64,000 nt of DNA, taken from NCBI RefSeq assembly GCF_023006505.1, contig NZ_JALBGV010000012.1, positions 1 through 64,000 of the forward strand, written 5' to 3'. The position numbers were made by a program, and so were the translations under genes. Position 1 is the first letter of the stretch. The number at the start of each line of letters is the position of its first letter. Below are positions 7,941 to 16,263 of the stretch, in pieces. The stretch is from Neorhizobium sp. SHOUNA12A (GTDB lineage: Bacteria; Pseudomonadota; Alphaproteobacteria; Rhizobiales; Rhizobiaceae). Under the pieces are notes generated by a model, which made no database searches, was not told the DNA's origin, and worked only from the letters and a program-made list of their open reading frames with translations.

Positions 7941-8717
7941 GGCGGCCACTTCAATGCGGAAATTGCAGTCGAATACGATATCCGTGCCTATATTGTAGAC
8001 CTGAACCTCCGGACGGCGGGCCTCCGACAACCGGTCGATCGGCGAAAGCCGGATACCCGCGGGGCCCGAGCCGATGATGATCGGCGCGACCGAGACATGC
8101 AGCCGGTCGATCAGGTGTGCATCGACGAAGCGGGAAATCGTAGTTGCGCCGCCTTCGACCAAAACGGTCGTCAGGCCGCGTTCGGCGAGCGCGGCAAGAA
8201 TATCCCGCGGAGCAAGTCCTCCATCCGCCTGGCGCGGCAGCCGGATGGTCCGATACCGGGCGTTGCGGAGAGGAACGTCGTCGGCCTGCATGACGTGCAC
8301 GGGCGCGCCGCCGTCATGCAGCATCTTGGCCCGCTCGGGCATGCGGCCATTGCAATCCACCACGATGCGCACCGGGTTCCTGCCGCTGACGGCACGAACC
8401 GAAAGACTGGGATTGTCGGCAACGACCGTCCCGACCCCGATGATCACTGCATCCACCAGCGCCCGGCACCGGTGCAGATGGGCAATCCCATCACAGCCGG
8501 ACACATCCTGGGCGTCGCCGGTCGGCGTTGCGACGCGGCCGTCCAGAGACTGGCCGACCTGGGCCAGAACCAGCGGCCCGCCACGGACCGCGATCGGCCT
8601 GTAGAGCGAGAGACCGGAACCATCGACATCGGCGGAAAGCGCCACCGGGCGCAGGGATCCTTCGCGAAGCGAAAGCAGATGCTGCCACAGTTCCTCGGTC
8701 ATCCTCACTGATCGCAT
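7899..8717 (-). CDS. RibD C-terminal (pyrimidine reductase) family protein without deaminase domain
   Basis: About 272 residues with a DHFR-like reductase fold: AQVGQSLDGRVAT near residue 52, VDAVIIGVGTVVADNP near 88, NPVRIVVDCNGR, and TVLVEGGATTISRF near 185. These are the NADPH and ribosylaminopyrimidine contacts of RibD C-domain enzymes. The zinc deaminase domain that bifunctional RibD carries at its N-terminus is absent; the ~50 residues before the reductase core show no HAE or PCxxxGxxxxC motif. Family members reduce the ribose of diaminopyrimidines in riboflavin, methanopterin and related pathways. An ATG 15 bases downstream is an alternative start. Its convergence on the QueD-like operon suggests the same pathway. 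Confidence 0.75.
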   Translation of the reverse strand: MRSVRMTEELWQHLLSLREGSLRPVALSADVDGSGLSLYRPIAVRGGPLVLAQVGQSLDGRVATPTGDAQDVSGCDGIAHLHRCRALVDAVIIGVGTVVADNPSLSVRAVSGRNPVRIVVDCNGRMPERAKMLHDGGAPVHVMQADDVPLRNARYRTIRLPRQADGGLAPRDILAALAERGLTTVLVEGGATTISRFVDAHLIDRLHVSVAPIIIGSGPAGIRLSPIDRLSEARRPEVQVYNIGTDIVFDCNFRIEVAASADREDVLMADLA

Positions 8718-8942
8718 GTCCGCCTCGTCTTCCGGCCGAAAATGAAGAATGCCGGCACCTTCAAAAGGTTCCCCGCCCGCCCATTCTCCCGTAACTGTAA
8801 TACGGCGAAAAATTTCACCGGATCAACATTCCGTCAATGCTCCGCTGAAAATTGCTGCCACCATGATCGATAGCCTCTCGAGAGAGCTTTTGGAGGCTTC
8901 CGTTATTCCTGGATTGCCGCCGCCTGATCCGATCTTGCCCAA

Positions 8943-8975
8943 CAAAAAACCGCCGGATCCTTCGACCCGGCGGTT
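8943..8975 (-). terminator. Rho-independent terminator of the chemoreceptor gene
   Basis: A perfect 7-bp stem (CCGCCGG/CCGGCGG) sits about 40 bases beyond the chemoreceptor stop. Read on the minus strand, it is followed by a run of six T. No other gene on this strand would use it. Confidence 0.75.
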
Positions 8976-9014
8976 CCTCCGTCCCCATGTATGGGTCCAT
9001 GTGTGGGATTGGCG

Positions 9015-10868
9015 TCAGCTGGCGCGGCGCATCTTCTGTGCGACGCGGTTGAGGCTGCCGGCGCCGGCATTGTAGCCGGTGTCCTGATGGGCGTTGATGC
9101 GGAAGCTGCTGATCAGGTTCAAGAGTTCGTCGGTATCGGCGGCAAGCGCCTCGGCCGAGGCGGTGGTCTCTTCCGCCATCGCCGCATTGTGCTGGGTCGC
9201 CGCGTCGAGCTGGTTCAGCGACGACGAGATCGAGCGCAGCGTGGTGTCCTGTTCGGAGGCCGAATGGGCGATCTTGCCGACGATGTCGCTCGCCGCCTTC
9301 ACCTGGTTGGAGATCCGCTTCAGCGCTTCGCCGGCCTCGCCGACAAGGCGCACGCCGTTCTGCACCTGGCCGGAAGAGCGCGAGATCTGATCCTTGATCT
9401 CCTTGGCGGCTGCGGCGGAGCGCTGGGCCAGTTCGCGCACTTCCTGGGCGACGACCGCAAAACCCTTGCCGGATTCCCCGGCGCGGGCCGCTTCCACGCC
9501 GGCATTCAAGGCCAGCAGGTTGGTCTGGAAGGCGATGTCGTCGATCACTCCGATGATCTTGGAGATCTCTTCCGACGAATGTTCGATACCGCCCATCGCG
9601 TCGATCGCCTGGGCGACGATCTGGTCGGAGCGGTTGGCCTCGGCACTGACCGAGGTGACCCGCTGGGCGGCCTCATGCGCACCTTCTGCCGTCTGGCGGA
9701 CGGCGACGGCGAGTTCGTCGAGGGCGGCCGACGTCTCTTCGAGATTGGCGGCCTGGCGTTCGGTGCGCTGCGACAGCTCGTTCGAGGCGCGGCGGATTTC
9801 CTCCTTGGAACCGCCGATATCGATGCCCTTGGCATTGACCTTGCTCATCGCGGCCTCGAGGTGGACGAGCGCCTCGTTGAAGTTGTGGCGCAGCGTTTCG
9901 TAGCGCGCCCCGAGATCGGCGCAGCGAACCGTGAGGTCGCCATGGGCCAGCGCTTCGAGCGCTTCGCCGATGGTGGAGACGACGCGGGTCTGCAGCGCTG
10001 CTTCCTGCTGCTGCATGTCGAGGTTCTGCTGGCGCTCGCGGTCGAGCTCGGTCTTCTGCTTTTCCTCGCGGGCGGCCATCGCATGCCGTTCGCGGATCTT
10101 TTCCTGCAGCGCCTGGGTGGCCTTCGCCATCATCCCCACTTCGTTCGACATGTCCGTATGCGGGATCGTCGCGGTGACATTTTCGTCGGCGACGGCTTCC
10201 AGCGCACCATGCACGGCAGCAAGCGGTTTGGTAATCCCGCGGATCACCACATAGGCACCGGCAAGGGCGATGATCAACGCAAGTGCGCCGATAGCGAGCG
10301 CGTCCAGCACCATTCCGCGGATCTGCGCCTGCAGGTCGTCGGTGTAAACGCCGGTCGCAAGGACCATCTGCCAGGGTTCGAATGCCTTCGCATAGGAGCT
10401 CTTCGAAAAATTGCCATCAGGCAGGCCGGGCTTGGTCGTGCTCATATAGTCGACAATTCCGCCGCCGGATTTGCCAACGGAGACCATTTCGTCGCGGAAC
10501 AGTTTTCCGGCGGAATCAGGTTTGCCCTTGCCGCTCTCGCCGACCTTCTTCGGATCGGGATGCATCAGCATCTTCACGTCGTAGTCATAGGCAAAGAGAT
10601 AGCCGTCGGGCTGGAAGCTCATGGCGGAGACTGCGACGAAGGCCTGTTTCTGGGCTTCTGCGCGCGTCAGCTCACCGGCCGCCTCACGCTGCTGAAACTT
10701 CTTGAGGATGCCAATGCCCGACTCCACCTGGGTTCGCAGCATTCCATACCGTTCGGCATAGATAGCCCGCGTCGAGGCCTGGAGTTCGAAATAGGTCACG
10801 ACGGCGAATCCCGTGATCAGAGCCAGAACCAGCAGCACGAGTTGGTTTGAAATCCTCAGATTTTTCAT
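9015..10868 (-). CDS. Methyl-accepting chemotaxis protein with Cache sensor and HAMP
   Basis: 617 residues: an N-terminal membrane segment (about 8-28), a periplasmic single-Cache domain (about 30-185, with the FDYDV/YLFAYDYDVKMLMHP and WQMVLATGVYTDD motifs of sCache_2), a second membrane segment (about 190-210), HAMP, coiled-coil linker, and the cytoplasmic signalling domain. The hairpin tip contains EISKIIGVIDDIAFQTNLLALN, here only partly quoted: IDDIAFQTNLLALNAGVEAA. It senses small molecules, probably carboxylates for this Cache class, and controls CheA. There is no C-terminal CheR-binding pentapeptide. No other chemotaxis gene is nearby, and a terminator follows it, so it is a single-gene unit. 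Confidence 0.93.
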   Translation of the reverse strand: MKNLRISNQLVLLVLALITGFAVVTYFELQASTRAIYAERYGMLRTQVESGIGILKKFQQREAAGELTRAEAQKQAFVAVSAMSFQPDGYLFAYDYDVKMLMHPDPKKVGESGKGKPDSAGKLFRDEMVSVGKSGGGIVDYMSTTKPGLPDGNFSKSSYAKAFEPWQMVLATGVYTDDLQAQIRGMVLDALAIGALALIIALAGAYVVIRGITKPLAAVHGALEAVADENVTATIPHTDMSNEVGMMAKATQALQEKIRERHAMAAREEKQKTELDRERQQNLDMQQQEAALQTRVVSTIGEALEALAHGDLTVRCADLGARYETLRHNFNEALVHLEAAMSKVNAKGIDIGGSKEEIRRASNELSQRTERQAANLEETSAALDELAVAVRQTAEGAHEAAQRVTSVSAEANRSDQIVAQAIDAMGGIEHSSEEISKIIGVIDDIAFQTNLLALNAGVEAARAGESGKGFAVVAQEVRELAQRSAAAAKEIKDQISRSSGQVQNGVRLVGEAGEALKRISNQVKAASDIVGKIAHSASEQDTTLRSISSSLNQLDAATQHNAAMAEETTASAEALAADTDELLNLISSFRINAHQDTGYNAGAGSLNRVAQKMRRAS

Positions 10869-11451
10869 GTTCGTTCCAAGGGTGAGTGAGACGCATCAAG
10901 CGACCGGGAGAAATGATTCTGAATGAAAAAGCGCGTCCTGCGCGTGGAAATGTGCGGCACTGCACACTTGCTAGAATGCGGGACAATATTTGAATAAAAA
11001 TTTAATAAATGATCACGCGCATTTAAAAATTAATAACAATTGGTAGTTGCGAATACTTCATGTGGCCCGAATATTAATCCCGGCGCATGAAAGTAAGTTT
11101 ATGGAAATACGCCATCTACGCAATGGTCCCTGCAGTCTACCCGATCCGGAATGCAAACGGGCGATCAGCTAAGAGGAGCCCGCGCTCAGGGAAAGGGTGA
11201 TCCAGAACGGGCACTGGAAGGATTGACGGATCGCTCGCGGCGTCCTTAACGGCGCGCTTCGCAAGCCGCATTCAGTCCTAGCGTACTATGACAAGGTCTA
11301 AAAAAGGTTGGACCTAAGCGAGGATTCGGCACCCCGTCCCCCACTTGAAAAAGTGCTGCAGAAATATGGCTTTTCCTCTATTTATGGTTGAAATGTACTT
11401 CCCGTCCACGCAAATTCCTGCGAAGTTATAAGCTGTCATGGAGGAAGCGTT
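10869..11451. other. Intergenic region, left border of the AT-rich island
   Basis: No convincing gene. The first ~120 bases should hold the chemoreceptor promoter (minus strand). From about 10990 the base composition turns AT-rich. A 37-codon frame (11087-11200) lacks a ribosome-binding site and is not called. A GGAGGA at 11440-11445 serves the TTG start of the SIR2-like gene. Confidence 0.5.
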
Positions 11452-14400
11452 TTGGACATTGACGAGGCCATCGAAGAGCATTTGTTCCCGGGAAACCAAG
11501 CCGCATTCTCGGCGCTGTGTGCGTCAATCGCTGGTGATGAAATTTGCGCGTTTGTCGGGGCAGGCGTTAGTATACCACTCGCGCCATCTTGGTCCGGCTT
11601 GTTAAACGGATTAATAAGCGATGCGTTGAATCAAGGAATAATTTCTGTAGAGGATGGCGCAGAGCTAAAGGCGCAGGTATATACAGACCCACTTGAAGTA
11701 GCGTCCGCCTTAGAAGAAGCAAACAGTTCGTTAATTTTTAGGTCGTCACTTTCAAAATTGTTCGATGTCGGAGATGAATTTACCGATAGCCACGGCCTAA
11801 TACTTGATCTTCCTCTCAGGGGAGTGGTCACAACAAACTATGATGCGGGGTTATCCAACGCGTTTGTATCAAAATTCAGTAAGATGCCAAATATCTTGAC
11901 CTCTGCCAGTTCGGCAGATTTGGTCAAATGGGCACAGGGTGAACACTACGCTTTGGAGAAGAAGCCTGTTCTCCACCTTCATGGGCAAGCGTCGCATCCC
12001 GACGCGATGGTTCTTACTGCTGAAGATTACAATCGATTTTACTCAGATAGTGCCAGAGTAAATTTTGTGAGAAATCTTTGGGAGAGCAACCGCCTGCTGT
12101 CTATAGGGTTCAGCTTTACCGACCCCTTTCTTGTTAGAGCTGCCGAGGCAGCGCTTCGTACGCTTCCCACTGAAAGTCGTCATTTTGGGTTGATTTCGCA
12201 CCGGGGGGAGGTGCCTGTTTCGACCCTGAGAAGGCGTCAGAGCGCGAAAAAATTCAGATTAACACCCATTTTTTACCGCGTCCGCCTTCTTGCAACAGGG
12301 GCCGAGGACCATTCTGCGTTAACAGTAATCCTGCGAGAGCTCACTGCGCGTACCAAGCGTGTCGGGACAACGGTGGCAATCAGTACGTCTTCAGTCAAAG
12401 TTCCGGCTGGTGGAGAGACAGCAACTCAACTTGCGAAACACATTTTCGAAAGCTCTCTTTTTCAGAGTTCAAGCGGAGCGCTGCTTTACGCTGAACCAAA
12501 GCTTTACGTCCCAGAGGCGCAAGAAGCGCCTGTCGACAATCGCCCCCCTCCGTTTTCATCAGTGCAAGAATTGGTTGATTCGCCCGCCTCTTTTCTTATT
12601 ACGGCTCCTCACGAGTATGGGACGACGTCACTTGGACGACGGTTAGCCTACCTTTTTTCCGAGCAAGGCTTCACAGCGAGGATCGAAGATGCGTCTTCAC
12701 TTCCGAACTACCAAAAGAAATTGCAGCAGCATTTTGCTGGCACTTTACATCCTGAAGTATCTAAAAATATACTGATAGTAGATAACTTCACTCCCGAAAC
12801 GGATGAGCGGCTGATCAAGGAGCTTACAGGGCTAAACCTTTTCAGTCGTATTATTTTGTTTAACCGCGGCGCAAGAGCACATATTTCAAACAGCTACGAC
12901 TGGGGCGGCGTTTCGTTCCAGACATTGTCGCTCGCAAATTTTGACCGAACCGACATTCGTACTCTAGCGCGACAATTTTATGAAACGGCTGATGAGGATC
13001 TGATCTCAGCGGCAGTTGATAAAATTTACGGCGACTTGCTTTCTCTGTCTATCCCGCTTACGCCAACAAATATTATTATGTATATGTCCGTCATGCATCG
13101 TGAAGGGGGGTTCATACCGCTGAGTCGCCTTCAGATTATAGATCGCTATATACACGAATTGATGAGGAGGCCGGGCGATCTATATCTAGATTCATTTAAC
13201 AGTATTAATAGAATCGACGTAATTTCTGCGTTTTCTCTATTTTTATACCGTAAAAAGACGGCTGAATTTAGCGAGGCTGACTGGGCAAACTTCTGCTCGT
13301 CGTATATGGACTACGGACTTTTGCACTTTAATTCGGCAGAATTACTTACGGACCTTACTCAGGTTCGGATATTTCAGAAATTCGGCAGCAGATTCACTTT
13401 CAAATATCGTCTGTTTTTTTGCTACTTTCTTGGAAGATACATCGCAAACAGGCCAGACGAACTCACCCACTTTTTGCAAAATGAGGAGCATCTTGCGGTA
13501 GAGGGCCTAGTTGAAGTCATAAGCGGGTTGGCCACGAGCAGCAATCAAATTGTGGAAGACCTCGTTGGTAGGCTGGAGACGTCAATCGCTGAATTTTACA
13601 AGGAGTACGCGATAAAAGATTTCGATCCATACAAGAAGCTGCCTTGGCTATCTAGCAAAGAGGAAGAAGCCAGGATTTGGCAGCCGGTGGCAGAGGCCCT
13701 AGATCAGGGGCCTGCAAAAGTCGAGGAGATCGACAAAGTCAAAAGGTCGTATCAAGCGGAAAAGCGATCAGAATCCCAGTTAATAATAATCCAGAACTTT
13801 GAGCAGATCGAAAGATCTATCACTCAGAATACAAGGTTTTTGGTTGGCGCCGTGGCGAATGCCAACGAACTTCAGGGAACGATTAAGCTGAGGTCCTTAC
13901 GGGCATTAATTGAGTCCACATCGGTAGTATTTCGGATAGGCGTGATATTTTCATCTTTTATTGCTAGCTCGAAATACTTCGTTTGGAATGACATTGTGTT
14001 TACGAATATGCTTAAGTATTCCGAGGAAGAGAAGGTGGATTCGATGCGAGCTACTCAAGTAGTTCTTCAAGCGCTGCCACCTTCCATCGCGTCGAAGACG
14101 GTTGAGCGTCTTGGCTCGAAGAAGCTGGGCGAAGCCTATAAAGTCCTCGCTAAAGAAGATCCCTCCGGTTTTCAGGAATATCTGCTGTTTTCACTTATCA
14201 TTCGCAGCAAGCCGTCCGGATGGGATGATGTTGCTCGAAAACTAGTAGGCGCCGCGGACCGCCAATCAGTTTACCTGTTCTACATGACAATGGCTGCGCT
14301 AGACGAGTTCAAGAACGAAATTAACACGTCATCGGAGAAAGGTTCTCTGAAGCATATTATAGCCACCATTCGCGCGAAACGTGATAATAATAAGGATAAG

Positions 14401-14490
14401 CCTAGCAGTCAGTCCGTCCTAGAGACCCTCAAGTTTCTGGAGAAGGGCAGGTATTTTGAAAGGCAAGTTGAGCTTACCGATAAAGAATAA
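11452..14490 (+). CDS. SIR2-domain + STAND-like protein, probable anti-phage defence gene
   Basis: 1012 residues. The N-terminal SIR2 domain (about 25-300) has FVGAGVS (34-40), TTNYD (127-131), HLHG (175-178, catalytic His 177) and GFSFTDPF (219-226), so NAD binding and hydrolysis look intact. A second domain begins near 380 with a P-loop-like ITAPHEYGTTSLGRRLA, where the invariant Lys is Thr (GTTS for GKTS). A Walker-B-like ILIVDN follows at 440-445, then a helical region with FTFKYRLFFCYFLGRYI (about 648-664), as in STAND/NACHT-type proteins. This order resembles SIR2-STAND defence proteins (Avs5-like), which deplete NAD on phage sensing. The start is TTG behind GGAGGA. Composition is AT-rich (13201-13260 has 18 G/C of 60), a sign of transfer. 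It stands alone. Confidence 0.8.
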   Translation: MDIDEAIEEHLFPGNQAAFSALCASIAGDEICAFVGAGVSIPLAPSWSGLLNGLISDALNQGIISVEDGAELKAQVYTDPLEVASALEEANSSLIFRSSLSKLFDVGDEFTDSHGLILDLPLRGVVTTNYDAGLSNAFVSKFSKMPNILTSASSADLVKWAQGEHYALEKKPVLHLHGQASHPDAMVLTAEDYNRFYSDSARVNFVRNLWESNRLLSIGFSFTDPFLVRAAEAALRTLPTESRHFGLISHRGEVPVSTLRRRQSAKKFRLTPIFYRVRLLATGAEDHSALTVILRELTARTKRVGTTVAISTSSVKVPAGGETATQLAKHIFESSLFQSSSGALLYAEPKLYVPEAQEAPVDNRPPPFSSVQELVDSPASFLITAPHEYGTTSLGRRLAYLFSEQGFTARIEDASSLPNYQKKLQQHFAGTLHPEVSKNILIVDNFTPETDERLIKELTGLNLFSRIILFNRGARAHISNSYDWGGVSFQTLSLANFDRTDIRTLARQFYETADEDLISAAVDKIYGDLLSLSIPLTPTNIIMYMSVMHREGGFIPLSRLQIIDRYIHELMRRPGDLYLDSFNSINRIDVISAFSLFLYRKKTAEFSEADWANFCSSYMDYGLLHFNSAELLTDLTQVRIFQKFGSRFTFKYRLFFCYFLGRYIANRPDELTHFLQNEEHLAVEGLVEVISGLATSSNQIVEDLVGRLETSIAEFYKEYAIKDFDPYKKLPWLSSKEEEARIWQPVAEALDQGPAKVEEIDKVKRSYQAEKRSESQLIIIQNFEQIERSITQNTRFLVGAVANANELQGTIKLRSLRALIESTSVVFRIGVIFSSFIASSKYFVWNDIVFTNMLKYSEEEKVDSMRATQVVLQALPPSIASKTVERLGSKKLGEAYKVLAKEDPSGFQEYLLFSLIIRSKPSGWDDVARKLVGAADRQSVYLFYMTMAALDEFKNEINTSSEKGSLKHIIATIRAKRDNNKDKPSSQSVLETLKFLEKGRYFERQVELTDKE

Positions 14491-14497
14491 CGCTAAT

Positions 14498-14659
14498 TTA
14501 ATAGGCCGCGTCGGCCTGTAGCCGACTTACCCAAAATCCCGCGTCTTTCCCCGATCTGCCGATGTCACCGTAGGGATCAACGATGTCGCGCACCTTTGGC
14601 ATTCCCCTCGGATCAGGCAGGCGCGGGGCTTCCATGATAAAGCTGATCGCCTTGGCCAT
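14498..14659 (-). CDS. Small hypothetical protein (53 aa), possible gene remnant
   Basis: A 53-codon frame starting MAKAISFIMEAPRLPD and ending RLQADAAY, convergent with the SIR2-like gene and 7 bases from its stop. Codon use is GC-rich at third positions, unlike the AT-rich island, so it looks like native or older coding DNA. In the same frame just upstream, 34 more codons (14663-14767, ending EMRRFR) are open between two stops and also look coding. The TAA and the next ATG are separated by one codon, as in an operon. I do not recognise either piece. They may be the 3' remains of an operon cut by insertion. Confidence 0.35.
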   Translation of the reverse strand: MAKAISFIMEAPRLPDPRGMPKVRDIVDPYGDIGRSGKDAGFWVSRLQADAAY

Positions 14660-14662
14660 GCG

Positions 14663-14767
14663 TTAACGGAAACGCCGCATCTCGCTCGCCGTTGCCTTGC
14701 CGATGGACCGGAACGTGTTTTCGGCGAGTGGTGGAAGCGCGACAAGGAGTTCGTTGCCGCTCAGTGA
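14663..14767 (-). pseudogene. Possible 3' remnant of a gene upstream of the 53-aa frame
   Basis: Thirty-four open codons ending ASEMRRFR, bounded upstream by an in-frame stop at 14768-14770 and without a plausible start. Third-position GC bias suggests it once belonged to a real gene. Family not recognised. Confidence 0.25.
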
Positions 14768-15110
14768 TTATTTTGCCGTCGAGAACGAGCAGGCGAACGG
14801 TTTTGGATCTACCGGCACATCTCACCACGTGGCGAACACCTCGCCACGTGAAGTTGACTGGCCGGTGGTTTCGTAGCAAAGCCAAGCACTGAATAGGAAC
14901 GGGCGCGAAGGCGCGGCGCACCTCGATAGCGTCCGGCGGGCGAATAGGACCGATTGGTTCAAAACCGCGGCCCAAAGGGCAGCGCGAGCGGACCCGCTGC
15001 GCCTTGCTACCCCCAATAAATTTAGGCACAGCTAAATGTGGGGTAATTTGAGGGACGGCTAAGGCGCTAAAGCCAAAACAAAAAATAAAACAATAGCTTG
15101 CGAAATTTAA
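14768..15110. other. Intergenic stretch between island and tRNA-Ser
   Basis: No supported gene, integrase or clear direct repeat of the tRNA 3' end was found. Open frames here are interrupted or run through the tRNA. Confidence 0.5.
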
Positions 15111-15200
15111 TGGCGGAGAGGGTGGGATTCGAACCCACGATACGGTTGCCCGTATGCCGCATTTCGAGTGCGGTGCTTTCGACCACTCAGCCACCTCTCC
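15111..15200 (-). tRNA. tRNA-Ser (anticodon CGA)
   Basis: A 90-base class II tRNA on the minus strand. The acceptor stem is GGAGAGG/CCTCTCC with discriminator G and encoded CCA. The anticodon stem CCGCA/TGCGG encloses loop CTCGAAA, so the anticodon is CGA, reading UCG. A long variable arm (ATACGGG/CCGTAT) and the T arm GGTTCGAATCC are present. The AT-rich island begins directly at its 3' end, the usual side for integrated elements. Confidence 0.97.
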
Positions 15201-15521
15201 GCTTAAGACGTGATGACGCGTTGGTCAGCGCGGGCGTTCTCATAGCGGGCAAACATGGGGCTGGCAAGGGGCGAATATCAAGTCTTTATATCCTTTCGTC
15301 TTGACAGTTTTTTGCCGCTCGCGTATGTCCGCTCGCGATCAGGCGTGGAAAAGTATCCATGCCTCTTTGTTTGTGTGGAGGTTGTTGGAACAGCCACACG
15401 AATTCCACCGGCAGCAAGTTCCAGAAGATCGTCTCTTTCGAAACCCTGCTAGAGCCCGACTGATAAAAAGACGGCCGCCTTTTATGAAGGCAGAGCCGGA
15501 ACGAACATGAAAGGATAAAAA
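15201..15521. other. rplU leader / intergenic region
   Basis: About 320 bases with no supported gene. It carries the putative rplU promoter near 15300 and so a long 5' leader of roughly 190 bases before rplU. The tRNA-Ser promoter (minus strand) should also lie here. Confidence 0.5.
15300..15330 (+). promoter_or_regulatory. Putative sigma-70 promoter of rplU-rpmA
   Basis: CTTGACA at 15300-15306 matches the rhizobial -35 consensus. About 17 bases downstream is TATGTC, a weak -10. It is the best candidate in the region between tRNA-Ser and rplU. Confidence 0.35.
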
Positions 15522-15833
15522 ATGTTCGCAGTCATCAAGACCGGCGGTAAACAGTACCGCGTGGCAGCCAACGACGTGCTCACCATCGAAAAGCTGGAAG
15601 CCGAAGCTGGTTCTGTCGTAGAATTCAACGAAATCCTGGTTGTCGGCGTTGGCGCCGATGCCAAGTTCGGCGCTCCCTTTGTTACGGGTGCGACGGTCAA
15701 GGCCGAAGTGGTCGAGCATAATCGCGGCAAGAAGGTTCTTTCCTTCAAGAAGCGTCGCCGTCAGAATTCCAAGCGGATTCGCGGCCATCGCCAGCATCAC
15801 ACGGTCGTCCGCATCACGGACATCTTGGCTTAA
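15522..15833 (+). CDS. rplU: 50S ribosomal protein L21
   Basis: 103 residues beginning [18 protein letters not shown] and containing [17 protein letters not shown], followed by the typical [11 protein letters not shown] end. L21 binds 23S rRNA in the large subunit. An AGGA lies just before the ATG. rpmA follows 32 bases downstream, the near-universal pairing, and the two share a strong terminator at 16200-16240. Confidence 0.98.
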   Translation: MFAVIKTGGKQYRVAANDVLTIEKLEAEAGSVVEFNEILVVGVGADAKFGAPFVTGATVKAEVVEHNRGKKVLSFKKRRRQNSKRIRGHRQHHTVVRITDILA

Positions 15834-15865
15834 CAACGGGTTTCGAAGGGTAAAGGAGAACTCCA

Positions 15866-16135
15866 ATGGCACATAAAAAAGCTGGCGGTTCGTCGCGCAA
15901 CGGTCGCGATTCGAATTCCAAGCGCCTTGGCGTGAAGAAGTTCGGCGGCGAAGCCGTCATTCCGGGCAACATTATCGTGCGCCAGCGCGGTACGCAGTGG
16001 CATCCGGGCCAGAACGTCGGCCTCGGTAAGGACCACACCATTTTTGCGCTTACCGCCGGCAACGTGAATTACCGAACCAAGGCCAATGGTCGCGTGTTCG
16101 TGTCCGTAATGCCGAAAGCCGAAGCAGCAGAATAA
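15866..16135 (+). CDS. rpmA: 50S ribosomal protein L27
   Basis: 89 residues beginning [16 protein letters not shown], with the conserved GVKKFGGE and [10 protein letters not shown] segments. The flexible N-terminus reaches the peptidyl-transferase centre. There is no N-terminal cleavage extension of the kind seen in Firmicutes. An AAAGGAG ribosome-binding site precedes the ATG. It is the second gene of rplU-rpmA. Confidence 0.98.
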   Translation: MAHKKAGGSSRNGRDSNSKRLGVKKFGGEAVIPGNIIVRQRGTQWHPGQNVGLGKDHTIFALTAGNVNYRTKANGRVFVSVMPKAEAAE

Positions 16136-16199
16136 AGCCGGTAAGCGTTTTAAGCAGCCGGTGTCACATCGACCCGGCTGAACGCCCAAAGGTTCAGTC

Positions 16200-16240
16200 A
16201 GAAAAAGGGAAGATGGGACACCACCATCTTCCCTTTTTCT
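16200..16240 (+). terminator. Strong terminator of rplU-rpmA
   Basis: A perfect 17-bp inverted repeat (16200-16216 with 16224-16240) around a 7-base loop, with A-rich and T-rich outer ends, so it could act in both directions. It lies just before the first GNAT gene, which has its own AGGAGG. Confidence 0.9.
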
Positions 16241-16263
16241 TTTCCCTAATAGGAGGACTGAAC

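Noticed and set aside
8991..10850. 619-codon open frame opposite the chemoreceptor
   Set aside because: Antisense shadow of a high-GC gene; no motif, and the sense strand has full chemoreceptor domains.
11087..11200. 37-codon frame beginning MKVSLWKYAIYAM in the island border
   Set aside because: Partly hydrophobic start, but no Shine-Dalgarno, a basic random tail, and no context.
11321..11341. Sequence resembling a tRNA T arm (GGATTCGGCACCCCG) as a possible distal attachment site
   Set aside because: It differs from the tRNA-Ser 3' end at several bases and is not a continuous direct repeat.
14613..15194. 193-codon open frame on the minus strand through the tRNA and island edge
   Set aside because: Begins inside tRNA-Ser and shows no integrase or other motif; overlaps a frame with better coding signs.
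15098..15304. Open frame reading MAERVGFEPTIRLPV across tRNA-Ser
   Set aside because: It is the well-known false translation of a tRNA-Ser gene read on the opposite strand.
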